A stretch of DNA of 64,000 nt from Cyanoderma ruficeps (taxonomy: Eukaryota; Chordata; Aves; Passeriformes; Timaliidae). The stretch spans positions 5,645,205 through 5,709,204 of the forward strand of contig VZDJ01000056.1 in assembly GCA_008694505.1 (NCBI GenBank). The letters run 5' to 3'. Positions within the stretch are counted from its first letter, which is position 1, and each line of letters opens with the position of its first letter. The notes beneath the pieces were generated by a model, which made no database searches, had not been told where the DNA came from, and saw only the letters and a program-made list of their open reading frames with translations. Positions 49,044 to 61,137 of this stretch are shown here, in pieces. A program made the translations under genes and the position numbers.

Positions 49044-52000
49044 CTTGGATTTGGAAACAAACACAACAGAATGAACGTTTGTGACAAACAACAACAACTC
49101 ATTGCAGTGGGAGAATCCCCCAAGAGCATTGTCCTGGTTTAGGGCAAATCTGGGAGAAAGCTTCCAGAAGGGTCCCTCTACAAAACAGATTCAAGTGACG
49201 CCCCTCCCCCAAATGGTTCAGGAAAACATTTCCTTGGAGAAAAGTGGAAAAACCTGTTTCTTTAACAAGCAAAGTATTCACAAGCATTAAAAAAAAAAAT
49301 CTGTAATATTAAGCAATAAAACCTCTCACTGTTCTGAAGAGATGGCAAATTCAGACAGTCTTTGTTGTGGGGTGTAGCTCAGCTCCCTCAGTCTCTTATC
49401 AGCCCCTCCTGTGCTGGAAAATGCCACATCCCAGGCCCAGTGGGCCACAGGTGTGAGCTCCTGGTGTTTTTCTAAGTTTTCAGTCCAGAGCAGGGATGAT
49501 CAGTTCTAAGAAAAATAAAAGCCACGATCTGGGGAACTTCTCTGCCTCAGCTAGCTAAAAACTAACTAAAAACAAAGGAGAGCTCTCTCCCCCTGTCCAC
49601 GCTGCAGACAACACAGTCCAGGAGAAGGAATGCAGGGGAGCAAGTGCAGTTTCTGAAAACAAACTCAATGCTTCTTCTCCCCCCTTCACTCTCGGAACCA
49701 ATCTTAAAAGTGCACAACTTAATATCCAGCATAAACAGAACAGATGATACAAGCATCATAAAGTCACCCTAGGACAAGCATCTGCAGAGGTTTGTGAGCA
49801 GGGAACTCCTACAAACCAGATGACAAATTACAGCTTCCCCCTGAGTAATGCAGAAACATTATTGCTAGTTTCTTATAGAATTACTACTTGGTACTTGTCC
49901 AACTTTCCTGTACCTTGCATGCACTTGCATTTCACTGACTTTTCTATCAGCAAATGGGCTTTTTCCTATGGATGTATTCCCAATTACAAACACTCCAGGC
50001 CAGATCTCAACTGAACTTTGTGACCAACAGCAACTTACTAAGGATTCAGAGGAAGTGAGAAATTTGCTTTCCAGTCTCCCAGTTGTGCCAATTCTTTTTA
50101 AAACACTTCTGAATGTTTGCTTCGTCAGGTTTCTAGGTGTGAAAGGAGCCCAAAGAGGGAAAATCAGCCATGTGTGGGCAGGAATGTTTAGTCCTAACTG
50201 AAAGGGGTAAAACATCCTTTCCACTACTTGTCAAGGCCTGAGCCTCCCCACAAGAAGACCACCTTTTACTGTGAGACCCTCCAGTGCTGCTTGCTGTCAA
50301 CAGGAAATTTAAACTCTAAAACCAAGGGTGACAGTGAGAGCAAAACAAGATGTTCCTCAATGCATGTTCTCAGCTTTGAACTGCTGCCCATCACCAGCCA
50401 GAGCCCTACATCTTCTGGCAACTCCTTCCATGGCCTGAATCTGCTCAGGATTTGAGTGTCTCTCAGTGGGTTATGAGACACTGTGCAAGGTGTAAGACAG
50501 TGAGGCAGCATCTGCAGCCAGGGAACACAAGGCTGACGTGCAAACCATCTTGGTGGCAATTCACAACATTGTAAAAAGCTATTTGTAAAATGTATGCTAG
50601 AAAAGAAAACAAGGTCATGTTTCTTCTAGAAGACTGTCATCAGGCTGCTGAAAGAGTTCTCCTCTGCACTAGTTTTTGCATCAGCCCTCAAGGTCTTGCC
50701 CACTAAGCAGAGCTCACAGCAGCACTCACACAGAGCAGCTGAAGCATAGTCATCTGTTTCCAGCTTCAATCTTAGGAAGCAGTTCCCTCATGTAAATTAG
50801 ACCTAAAGTGAAATAAACTACTTTATCAGCCTCCTGCATTGCCTGTGCATTATGTAAGTTGCAAGACACCCCTCGGAAAAAAAAAATCGCAACTGTTTTG
50901 TGTATTTTGAGAACTACTGCTGCAGCAATGATGTTCAGACATTATTCCTTTTTTACCCTGCTGTCATCCATCTCTCCAGGGACTGCAATTTTGGCACTGC
51001 CCTCACAAACATCTTCAGCAGTGCAGCAAGGACTGAGACATTTCACTGTCTGCCACCAGCAACTTCTTATATTAAGGCTAAAAATGTAGTTTGAAGTGAT
51101 GCATAACAGTTGAACTGGGACTATTTAACAGATGTTAGAAACGCAGAGATGTGGATGTGGTCTCAAGTCACCCATCATACTGGAGATAAAGCTGTGGGAA
51201 GTCTGGAGTAAGACACTATCAAGAGATGCAGACAACAGCAAGAAAGGGCATAGTCACCTCCCCAGGTACTGGGAGCAGAGAGAGGATCAGGAATAGAGAG
51301 AGAGGCACAAACATGGAGAGAAGCAGAGTCAAGATACTGAGGAAAGACCTGTCCAGCAGGCTGGAGAAGATTGGGACCAGCCCCAGACAGTCATACCACT
51401 CTAGTGTCACCCCAAGGTCTCATTTAGTTGCCCCTGTACTTGCTCCTTCCTTGAGGCCAGGTGACTCAGGGAGGGGGAAAAGGCACCACAGGACAGCAGA
51501 GCACTTGCTACTGCAGAGAAAAATATACGTCTGCCTTGGCATCACTAAGCCCTCAGCTGTAATGCTGCTCTATTTAGCTGCTGGAAAAGTACAACACGCA
51601 GACTGAAAAGCCTGTCCAGACTCAGCTTTAAAACATCTGCTTGCCATAGAGCATGATCCTCAATCCGCCTGGCTCCGAGGCTGATGTGCTTTGATGGAGT
51701 CAGGCTCAGTGGGGCGCCTTGCCTAGTACTGCCCTAGTGCTGCACTGAGCTGCACTCTCCTGGGCACATGGGAAGGCAAAAAGACCCAGAGCTGTGTCCT
51801 GGTATCCAGAGGCAGGAAAGCTGGCACCAACAGTGACTTGTTCAAGGTGGCACAACAGCTCAGACAAAGCCTTGCAGAGCCACTGGTCCCCTAAGACTCC
51901 ACAGCCTTTGCTGCCTCTGAAGTGCAAATGTCCTAGTGTGAATTTCTTAATTTATCAACGAGGCATTAATTTGCCTTGAGCATGGAATCTCCAAGACAGA

Positions 52001-53927
52001 CACTTCAGTGCTGGTTTCACAAGCACTTTAAGCCTCCCTGTGCAGCAAATCTGTATTAAAAGCTGCAAATTGGAGATAAAAATGGAAATGCCATCCTTTC
52101 ACTGAGCTGAATTGTGAACCTGTCCTCTGTTACAGGGAAAGCAGCCTTGCCCTGAAAGGAGGCTACAGAAAAGGACTCAAAAAGTCATTTGGATGCCTCC
52201 AAAATATGGTATTCATGGATCTAAAAGAACAAGGTTTCTCACAGGCAGATGCTGGTGGGACCTGACATTTTGAAGAGAAAGTCTGCTGCAGTACCATGAC
52301 AGAGATTAAATATCCCTAGCTGCCAACTGGAACACAGGTAAGCCCCTCTTACTCTAAACCGCTCTCCAACCTGCACTGTTGTATTTTGAAGGTTGAATTC
52401 TGCACAGAGATATGTCAGGTTCTGTTGAGGAGTTTCCCCCTGACTCTCTCTCAGACGGCCAGCAGTGTCATGGTTTGTTTTCAGCACCCTTGGGGGAAGA
52501 ATGGAAATGGAAAATCGTCATTTGCAAAAAAATAATTCATGAACCTGCAGCTTCTGCTGGCTGCTACTGAATCATGCATATTGTTGTTCTACATGCCATA
52601 AAGAGAAAATGAAATAAAAAAACCAGGCAATCTTTTTCTGGCACTCAGGGCCTAGCTACCCATCTCAGAAGCAGAGCAGCTGCGCTCAGTGCAGAGGCTT
52701 ACATTTCACTGCAAATAAGTACTGTAGGTTTTCTTGACAAGAATGAAGTGGCAAAGGGCCAAATGCTGAACAAAACAGTTACAGTCAGTTGGCTGGTTTG
52801 CTGCACCATTGATTGGCCATGTGGTCCTTGGCCATCCCACTAATTTTATCAGTGAAGTGGGGAAAACCACAGCCTATGTCCCCAAAGACGAAACAGCAGC
52901 AGACGTTTAACAGAGGTGTTAGTGAGGAGGAGCTGTGCAGGCTCCACCAGCGCCATTGTTAATGCCTGACTATAAATCAATATGCTGTGCTTTTCACACC
53001 CAGGCATATCAGTGTGGTTGCAAACAGCTCTGATATTACCTTTCTTATTAAAAAAATCCTAACTTGGGCCCCGCTCAGTACTGGGAAGACTGCTGCTGAA
53101 AGGCAGGTCCCTAGACTGAGCCTGTCTCTCTGATTAGATTTTTTTTTTTCTGCCTTGTAGTAATGGTTTCTTGATTATCAGGAACAGCCAGATAGATCAT
53201 TCCAAATGACTTCAGCCCCATTAGGGCTTTATCAGTGACTCAGAGCATCTGATTAAAGGTAAGGATAACACTCAGCCATACTGATGTCAACAGAATTCTC
53301 TCCATCATCTGTGGTCCACTGGAGCCCACATGAGTCTGCACTGTGTGAGGGTGTGATTTGCTCCTAGGGAGATGGCTCCTTACAGAACGGTCCCTAGGGA
53401 GATCAGCTGAGTGCTTAGTTATCAAAACTGTTTGGAGGTCCTGTGCCTGCTGCTTCAAACAGCAGCAATGTCTGCAGGGGCAATGATGGACTGACTGCTC
53501 TCATGTGCAGTGTGAACTTCTTTGGGACAATACACCTGAAGGACCTTCATCGAGGCAGCATTTACCCACAGGCAGGAAATTATGGCTCCCATCAGCCCAG
53601 CAAACAACACAAATCCCATTAGGATTATTCCTGGGTCCTTTTTTACACACCATCATCCACCTTATTGTCTAGCATAAAAATGTGACACCACTGAGGATTC
53701 ACAAAGGAATTTTCAGGAACCTAACTGTCCCAGCTCATCAGGACATTCCAAGAAATGCACATCACAAGAGCTTCATGTTGTTCTGTCTGCAGCTAAAAAG
53801 CTGATCATTTTTAACTGGTAATTATTGTGAGAAGGAACTCGTAAGAGAATGACAGGACCTGGGGGCTGCAAAGTCCTCGTATACTCCTAAATGAAGAGGT
53901 TATTAATAACAATAGATTTTATTTTAC
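49044..53927 (-). other. CADPS: CADPS intron between exons A and B (4.9 kb)
   Basis: A 4,884-bp intron. Its 3' end (high similarity to LTR style, 49130-49776) is occupied by a complete solo LTR. The remaining sequence up to 53927 has a T-run near 53139-53149 and no gene, RNA or further mobile element that I can recognise. Confidence 0.85.
49130..49776. mobile_element. Solo LTR of an endogenous retrovirus, 5-bp target duplication
   Basis: A 647-bp element that begins TGTCCTGG and ends CTAGGACA, so it has the TG...CA ends and short inverted termini (TGTCCT / AGGACA) of a retroviral LTR. It is flanked on both sides by the same five bases, AGCAT (49125-49129 and 49777-49781), a target-site duplication. 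A 5-bp duplication is most typical of ERVL-type (class III) elements. There is no internal retroviral sequence, so this is a solo LTR left by recombination. Two AATAAA motifs lie on the plus strand (about 49314 and 49514), but orientation is not settled. The sequence style resembles LTRs common in passerine genomes, which I recognise only from memory. It sits 86 nt upstream of the CADPS exon B acceptor. Confidence 0.85.
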
Positions 53928-54008
53928 CTTGGCAATTTGTTCTGCCATTTGGAGACGTCCATCTAACTCACGTCTGATCTGCGCTGCTTGCTCATCAGGG
54001 TTGTCCAG
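53928..54008 (-). CDS. CADPS: CADPS exon A (27 codons, before the C2 domain)
   Basis: The first CADPS exon in the window in transcript order: 81 nt, phase 0 at both ends. It translates from [17 protein letters not shown] to AEQIAK, a charged, probably helical segment that follows the N-terminal part of CAPS1 and precedes the C2 domain. The acceptor is ATACAG|CTGG after a T-rich tract, and the donor is AAG|GTAAAA. In mammalian CAPS1 the same segment leads into the [15 protein letters not shown] sequence found in exon B, so the order is as expected. The preceding CADPS exon was not found between 54009 and 64000 and presumably lies beyond the window. The short length means the assignment rests on the near-identical match and the clean splice sites. 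Confidence 0.93.
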
Positions 54009-55589
54009 CTGTATAAAAACAAAAGGCAAATCAAGGTGAAAAATTAACCAATGCGACACCTTTAGGAGCAGTTCAGTTCTTCAGGCTCACTACCTGTGCT
54101 ACACTGTTGATAGAGTGAGTGGCATGGGGCCACATTCTGGAACAGAAGCCCCCACAAAGGACAAACACAATGTTCAACAAGACAGACAGTTTTTGATGCC
54201 TGCCCTGCTGCCTTCTGGGGCTGAGCACCCTCACCCTGAGGCAGTCTGGTGCAGTGCAGTCTGGAAAGTTACAGCTACCGTGATGACAAAAGTTCTGATT
54301 CTCAGCCTGATGAATGATGAGCTCATCTGTTGGTGCTCACTGGATCAGCTGAAACACCACATTGCCCCTGACCCATCACTTTCCATGGCATTTCCTCATC
54401 TGTCTGCCTGCACATCCCTTGCCTTGCCTCTCCCGCACACACCTGTGCAGATCTGCACAGGGGCAGGTGTTATTTCTGCATGTTGCTTCACCACTGATTT
54501 TCCAGAGAGCCAACACTGACTACGGCTGAGATTGATGGAAACTGTATTTTTCATTAGTGTTTGAAAGCCTTTGAACTGGATTTAATTGAGGAAAACTACG
54601 AAGTGTCCTGACTGTGATCTCAATCCATTGAAGCTTCAATGGTTTCATTCACACCAGCTGCCTGACGTAACCTGCTGGTGGGGTTCATCTTTATATTCCT
54701 GATCCCAGCACCAGGACAGAGCCATGGATTACCAGCACCTTTCCGGATCAGCTGTCCCTGTTAGTTTCTTCATGAACAAATGTATCTCACAACGATCCTG
54801 CACCAGTGTGGAAGCACCTCTCAGAGCTGCTTCGTTAAGGGTAGGAAAAGTACAGACCCAGATTTCCATTTCTTTGCAATTCTGAAAGAGGGGGCATTGT
54901 TTGAATTCTATCTGAGCTACAGTAATTGAGGCTAATCACACACTACCCAAAATAACTCAGGAGCTAAATTTAGAAGCTGAGGATGCTGCTGTGGAGGAGG
55001 GTTGATTTTACAGTATGATAATGAACCAACAAACTGCTAAACTGCTTCACGCTCTCTACACTATCTTGATTGTGCAGATGTTTTCCAGTAATGCTACAGG
55101 TGTCAAGGAAAGATCTGACTGCAGAAGATTATTTTTCTTAGGAGCCAAAAAGCAGCCTAGGCAGTCTCTGTGGCTGTGGTTGAATAGGTAAGGTGCTGCT
55201 TTCCAGGGCTTTGCTTCCCAAGATTAAGCAGTGATGCCAAGCCAAGTAACCTGGTATTTAAAAGAAACAAAAAATTTTTTCCAGGCTGTGCTTTCAATGA
55301 TTCTGCATGATAACTCCATGACAAAAACTGATCTTTGGGTAAGCAATCCTAGTCTGTAGTAGCCAAAATAACATTTTCTTCTTCTTGTCTACAGAATGGT
55401 ACTAATGAGACAGCCCCTGCCTGTCCTCTTGGCACCTTTCAGCAGATCTCTTGTGATTAAGAGCAGCAGCTCAACAGCTCAGCCACTATCTCCTCCTATG
55501 CTGGGGAGGAGGCTCTTGCTGCCATCAGAGCAAGCAGAGTACATTTTACACAGCCATAACACTATACAGGGCCATTAAGAGAGTAATGC

Positions 55590-56160
55590 TGCTACCCGTA
55601 AAACATACTTTGCTTGCAAAATAAGGCAAGGTGCAAATGTGAGGTATGCCATCTAAGCAAGACCAAGTAAGGCAACACAGACCTTAATATCATTAAAACT
55701 CAATTTCTTAACTAGAGAATCAGCTATTTATTATCTGTCACATGCATGCCCACTTTATATTCAAGTACTTGACAGCCAAGTACATAAATGATTTAAGAAG
55801 TCAAAGAGAAAATGAATTAGTTTTGTTCTGCATTATGACTATGTTATGGGTGTGCTGCGAATAAAGCAAAGATATAAATCATAACGTTGCCCCAGTCAAC
55901 TAAATGTGAAAAGTATTATAGATTTCAGTATATACATGATTTGTCATATGCACTGGGCTTTTCTTCAGCAGCATGCCACAAATACATGATTTACATAATT
56001 TGTAATTCTCAACTGATCATTACCCAACCGCCTGCTGGTAAATTAGATGTTTTCATACGTCTACCCGCAACCACATCAGTTCTCTCTGCCTGCCCTGCAG
56101 AGATTATCTACATTGGTGCAACAGTTGCTAAAGCGAAAGAATAAAAATTAAGAACTATAT
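55590..56160. promoter_or_regulatory. Possible conserved non-coding element
   Basis: A 570-bp AT-rich block without simple repeats, retaining CpGs in ATAACGTTG, CATACGTCTACCCGC and AAGCGAAAG. It has TACATGATTT twice (about 55932 and 55983) and a GATA-like AGATTATC. This is the most convincing conserved-element candidate upstream of exon A, though conservation was not tested. Confidence 0.35.
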
Positions 56161-59100
56161 GTAGATTAGTTTTAAGTGGAACCCAAAACTGCAGCCAGCC
56201 TATCACTGCAGGCATTGCAAGGCAGGTGTCTACTCTAACCCCTGGTGAGGGTTCAATTGCAAGAAAAAGACCTTGCAAGAAGACAGGTTTTTCTACCTAT
56301 AAACTCTTAATAAGGAATAATTTTTAGTGGGCAGTAGTAAATAAGAGAAATGAGTTTAAAACATTCCTCATGAGTGTCTGACAGTTTTGATTGCCAGTAA
56401 GAAACAGCTGCTGGCCTACAGAAGCAATCCTTTGCTTCTATCTCCCTGAAACAAACTCACTGAGAGAATTTCCTTCCTGTTACTGTGAAAGGATGGGAGA
56501 TAATCCCTCTACATCTTTGAAAGGCAGAAGCAGACACAAACCAACCAGCCTAATTAGTCTGTAAGATCTTCAATAACATGCACAGGCACCTACCAAACCC
56601 ACATCTAAAGTGTTTGCTGCATCAGAGATCACCCACACGTCGCCCAGCCTAAGCCTTATAGTTTTTAAAGCCAGGCTCACTTCTACTTATACCAGGAAAT
56701 GCCAAAGGCAGTGCAAGGACATGAACGGTATTAGAGGATTTTAAATCCCCATGCTTTTGGAGTCCAAGTGTTTTATTTGGAGGGTTTATATTGAAAACTC
56801 CAGTTTCAGGTTATCACAGCCTAAAGCCAAACCATTTACAATTGCTGCCATGGCTCCGAAACAGCCACTGGAGAAGGCCAGGCTGCCCTCCTCTTTCTTT
56901 CTTTCTTTGTTGTGCACGAAGTGCTTTGGTTTGATTGACACCTCAGACCCACCCACCTGCCTGGGGATGGAGGAGGGCACAGCTCTATTGCCACAGACCA
57001 CAGTGAGGGGGTTGCAGATGGGATGAACCCCCCAGTCTGGGGGTGATGCTGGTGGCACAAGTGACCCTTGGCTGGTTGGCAGGAGCACAGTGGGTCCGGC
57101 TGTTCACCAAACATGGGGCGTGGTCCCAACAGACACAGGAAATGAAACACAGCACGGGAGCTAAACCCACGCTCTGAGCTCAGCTCTGCTGGGAATAACA
57201 TTGTTGTAAACTACAAGGATTTGTAATGAAATAACATCCTTGTAAGATAGGAGGATTTGTAATGACAGGATGCAACATACAAATACAACCATCAATGCCT
57301 GGCATCTATGCCATGGACATGACAGGTATTGTTGGTGTAACTGCCGCCAGCACCAGCCAGAAACCACTGGGACCATTTAACAATTTAACCCCTCCCTGCC
57401 AGCCACTGCTGATGCTGATTCCTGCTTTCCAGCAAAGGCAGCAGATGTCACGACATCCCCACTCCCGAGGCGTAACTAGGGCCTGTCTCAGGGCATCTCC
57501 CCTCCCCTGCAAAAGGTTAAATGTGGTGGTGGATCCAGTGGCCCTCCCATGACACCTGCTCCTGCAGAGGACCAGCCATTAGCAACGGGGTTCTGGAAAA
57601 ATACATTTTAAATGCTCTGGCAGCGCAAATGCTGAGCTGCAACAATCTGCTTTATGCTGCATTGGGAGCAGAAATACACCTGGCTTTTATTCTTCTGGAA
57701 AGGAAAGCATTTAGTGCAGGTCCCTATGAAATCCCCAGCTACTACCTGTGTTGGTTTTCCTCCCTGGCAGTACTGGCATCCAGGAATAGGTGATCAGGTG
57801 GGCTGCTGAGCAGGGACTGTCCTGGCTGGGGGCACTCTCAGCAATCCCAAACATTAATTTTCTCTATCCCTGTATCCAGGATACCACCATGCAGCTGGGG
57901 GGTCTGAAAAAATGTCACTTTATGAACTATTTTCTGTGGTTGGAGGACTAAGACAAAAGCCATGACCCATTCCTGTTCTTCCTAAGCCTGGCTTAACTCC
58001 TCCCAAAATAATAAGTGCAGCCAAATGCATGCACCGTGCATGGTTATAGGTGCCAAATCCCTCAAAGAGAAAGTTTCAAGGTACTCATCCTTTAACATGT
58101 CAGGAGCTCTGTAGCTCAGCAAATGGTTTATTAAGTATTTCAAAGCAAACATGCTCATGGTGAAGGTTGAACAAGATCACAATATGGATGACAATTTTGC
58201 AGCTTTGATGTAGGGCTTTAGGAGAGAGCTTTGTCTCATAAAAGGTGGTTTCACTTTGTGATGCACAGTGTGAGAAAACACTGAAAAATTCATAAGCCAC
58301 ATCAGTTAATAATTAATCTGTCAGTCCAGGAGTACTCACAACATGTGGCATCAGCATCATGGAGTGCTCCAGCTAAAAGAAACAAGGCCCCCAAAGTGAC
58401 TCATTGCAGGGATGCCCCTGGTTTCTTACCACAAAGCTGCTGTTTTAGGAGATAAAGTGCAATGAGGCACACAGTGGCACCATGTGGCACACATATGCTC
58501 CACGTCAATGTCACAGACTGCTCTGCAGCATCCTTTTCCCACTAATGGTGAATATTCCTCTCTACAAGCAGCCTAGGACAGTGGGATGGCACCAGTCTGG
58601 TGCTCAAGGCCTCAACCTCTTCCCACAAGTCTGAAGCAGAAAGTGGAGGAGGATCTGAATATTTCCTCTTCAGCCACAGGTGGGATTCTGACTTCCCTTT
58701 AAATTGGGAACATGAAGGACGCTGAGCCGCCTCAGAGGGGTAAGTCACTAATGTCCTGGGCAACATGCTCACCCTCTGAGCAGCAAACTGCAACCCACAG
58801 ACGGCTGGCTGCCTTGGGATCTGAAACAGGAGCAAGGAAGAGGAAGCAAGGACAGCTTCCCCATGCTGGGCACTTCCCTGCATCACCAACCACAACAGCA
58901 TCTGCACAGCTCAACTGTGGATTCAACAACTCTCACTCCTGCAGTTCCAGAGAGGATTTTGAAAGATCTGGAGGGACCTGCAGACCATGTCTTCTTCACC
59001 AGCCTTTAGGATTGCAGTGACATATGATTCCCCAACATTCCAGGGGACTGATAACCCAGTGCCACTGCACAGCAGGGATGCTTAAGGCTACCTCTTCTCT

Positions 59101-60589
59101 GGCCAGTCAGAGCTGCCCAAATCAGCCTTTTAGGTTCAGTCATGCAGAATCTTCCAAGTACAACATAAAGCTCCTCTTAATTGAAGGAACCTGTGCCTAT
59201 TACCTCACCAAAATATTCTTTTTTTCCCTCCCGTCAGCCCTAGCTCCTCACTCAACCCCAGGGTTCCAGCACCCCAAAATGTGACAAACCCCCTCCCCTG
59301 GGGAGGAGATTACCTTATTTTTCTCATGTGTAGGTAAAACAGGCTACGCTGCAGGGACTCAGTCATTTCCATAATAATTCAGTAAGGGCTGCACAGCGGC
59401 TGTTTGCTGTGGATAGGTGCTGGCTCCTGCTATCCCAGCAAACTCCTAGGTTATCTAATGAACACCTTCTGCATGAGAGCATTCAGGACGTCCTGGGAGG
59501 GCGATTTAAAACAATAGAAAGGACTCGGATAATTCAGTAAGGACTGATGATTCTCCCTTAAAGAGAAATCTTATTTCATGTTTCACAAACTTTAGGGTGG
59601 CACCAGATTCATCAGTGAAAACATTCCCCAGGATGTAGAGCAGCCTGTCCCTGCCTCAGTGTGAATCTCAGAGTGCTGCAACACATCTCTGTGCCTCAGC
59701 AGCCACAGGGACTGCGCAGGGCCTCGCCCATTACATCTGCCTGTGGAGGCTGGGACTGTGTCTGCTTCACCAGGTGAGGTCAAGAGGTCCATCCTTGGAT
59801 TCACCGTGGTCTGAGTGCAGTCTTAGATAGTTGTTTATCCCACGAACTGAGATGATTTTCCACCAGAGCAGCTCTGCTGCATGTGCAGGCAGAGGTTTCT
59901 CATGTCCTCTTTGCAGCTGGCAGCAGCACCCATGGGTACTCACTGCTCATCTGCAGAGTGCTGATGGATCACCCAGCATGAGCTGGTGCCACGGCAAGGG
60001 CAGGCAGGTGCCAAGGATGGATCCTGTGCAGAAAAAGATGATATCTCTCCATGCCCTCTCAGTTCCCAACCTGCCTACCACCACAACTCTCCACAGCTTG
60101 GCAAGGCTGCACCATGGGGCTGAGGAAAGCTGAGACAAGCAAACCCAGCATGCATCTTTCCAGCAGGTTGTGCAAAGATACCTCCAGATTTATGTGCAAT
60201 GATAAATCAAAGTAAATGAGAAAGCAGATTCAGCAAAACAGGAAGGGGAAGAAAAAAGTGCTGCCTGCCTTTGCAAATGTTTTGCAAGCTGTTAAGAAAA
60301 GGGATGGCAGAGCACATCCACTCCGAAGGCACATCCTTTCCATCTGTGGCCAGAGAACTTTTGAACCCTGCAAATCCCTCTGCAAGATCATCTGTGCAAG
60401 GTGTATGACACTGAAAGGGATTGAAAACTAAAGCTGTCCAGAGGCTCTGACCTCTGAGCATGCCTTAATACCATCTTCTTATGGCATTGCATAAGGAGGA
60501 TGCTTGGAGGCGTGCGGGCAGCACACGCTGTGCTATGGCACCATGAAAGAAACTGGAGCACTGGCTGGTTGATGCTGTCTGAGGCACAT

Positions 60590-60860
60590 CACCACATTTA
60601 GCTTTCCTGTGTTTCCTTATCATATGCTGAATTTCACATCAGTGAATGCAAAGTGAATCACTTGAATTTCCTAAATATGGCAATAAACTACTATTGAGTT
60701 CCAAACAAGTTTTACAGCTAGAATCAACTGTAATTAATTAATCCCAATCCATCATGGAAGAAGGATCTACATATTCTCAAATCCTCATCTTTGATTAAAA
60801 GCTTAATGGTAGACACATTCACCACTTAATTAAAAATGGGCTTTGGCTTTTGGAACTAAA
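60590..60860. promoter_or_regulatory. Possible conserved non-coding element
   Basis: An AT-rich block with CCTAAATATGG (CArG-like but one base too long), TCATATGCTG (E-box CATATG) and TGTAATTAATTAATCC. Inference only. Confidence 0.25.
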
Positions 60861-61088
60861 GCAAGTTGCATGAGGACCTAGTCCAGAAAAGATGCAGTAC
60901 CCTGACAATCAGCAGGATTAAATGTGATGGAATAAGATGTGGGAACATCTCCAATGACGTCTACACAATAACTGTTTTTCTGCAGAAAGCTCTGAGCAAA
61001 AAAACTGGCAAAGCAGAAACTGGCCATGAAACAGCAATGTTTTGGTTCTATTATATGCTAAATCAGCAGAAAACAAGGGAGATGGAAG

Positions 61089-61137
61089 GTAAAGAGAAGT
61101 TTATGGCTCCGGAATGTAAAGAGAAGTTTATGGCTCC
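61089..61137. repeat. 27-bp tandem duplication
   Basis: A 22-base segment starting GTAAAGAGAAG and ending ATGGCTCC occurs twice with a period of 27 bp, and the two copies are identical. The perfect match suggests a recent event. It falls inside a 115-codon chance ORF on the plus strand, where it reads as a repeated KEKFMAP peptide. Confidence 0.9.

Larger units (their letters stand above)
3962..54008 (-). other. CADPS: CADPS gene, nine internal coding exons (partial gene)
   Basis: This is the span of the CADPS (CAPS1) exons visible here, transcribed on the minus strand. CAPS1 is a cytosolic and peripheral membrane protein that primes dense-core vesicles, and some synaptic vesicles, for calcium-triggered exocytosis. 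It binds PI(4,5)P2 and SNARE/syntaxin in neurons and endocrine cells. The nine exons join to 1218 nt (406 codons) in one open frame with matching phases throughout, so this is a live gene and not a retrocopy. CADPS was chosen over CADPS2 because the PH exons read [23 protein letters not shown] and [12 protein letters not shown]. From memory, CADPS2 has [23 protein letters not shown] and QSYKPVPAIQTQ. Mammalian CAPS1 is about 1350 residues, so roughly 30% of the protein is encoded here. The N-terminal exons lie above 64000 and the rest of the MUN region and C-terminus below position 1. Confidence 0.96.
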
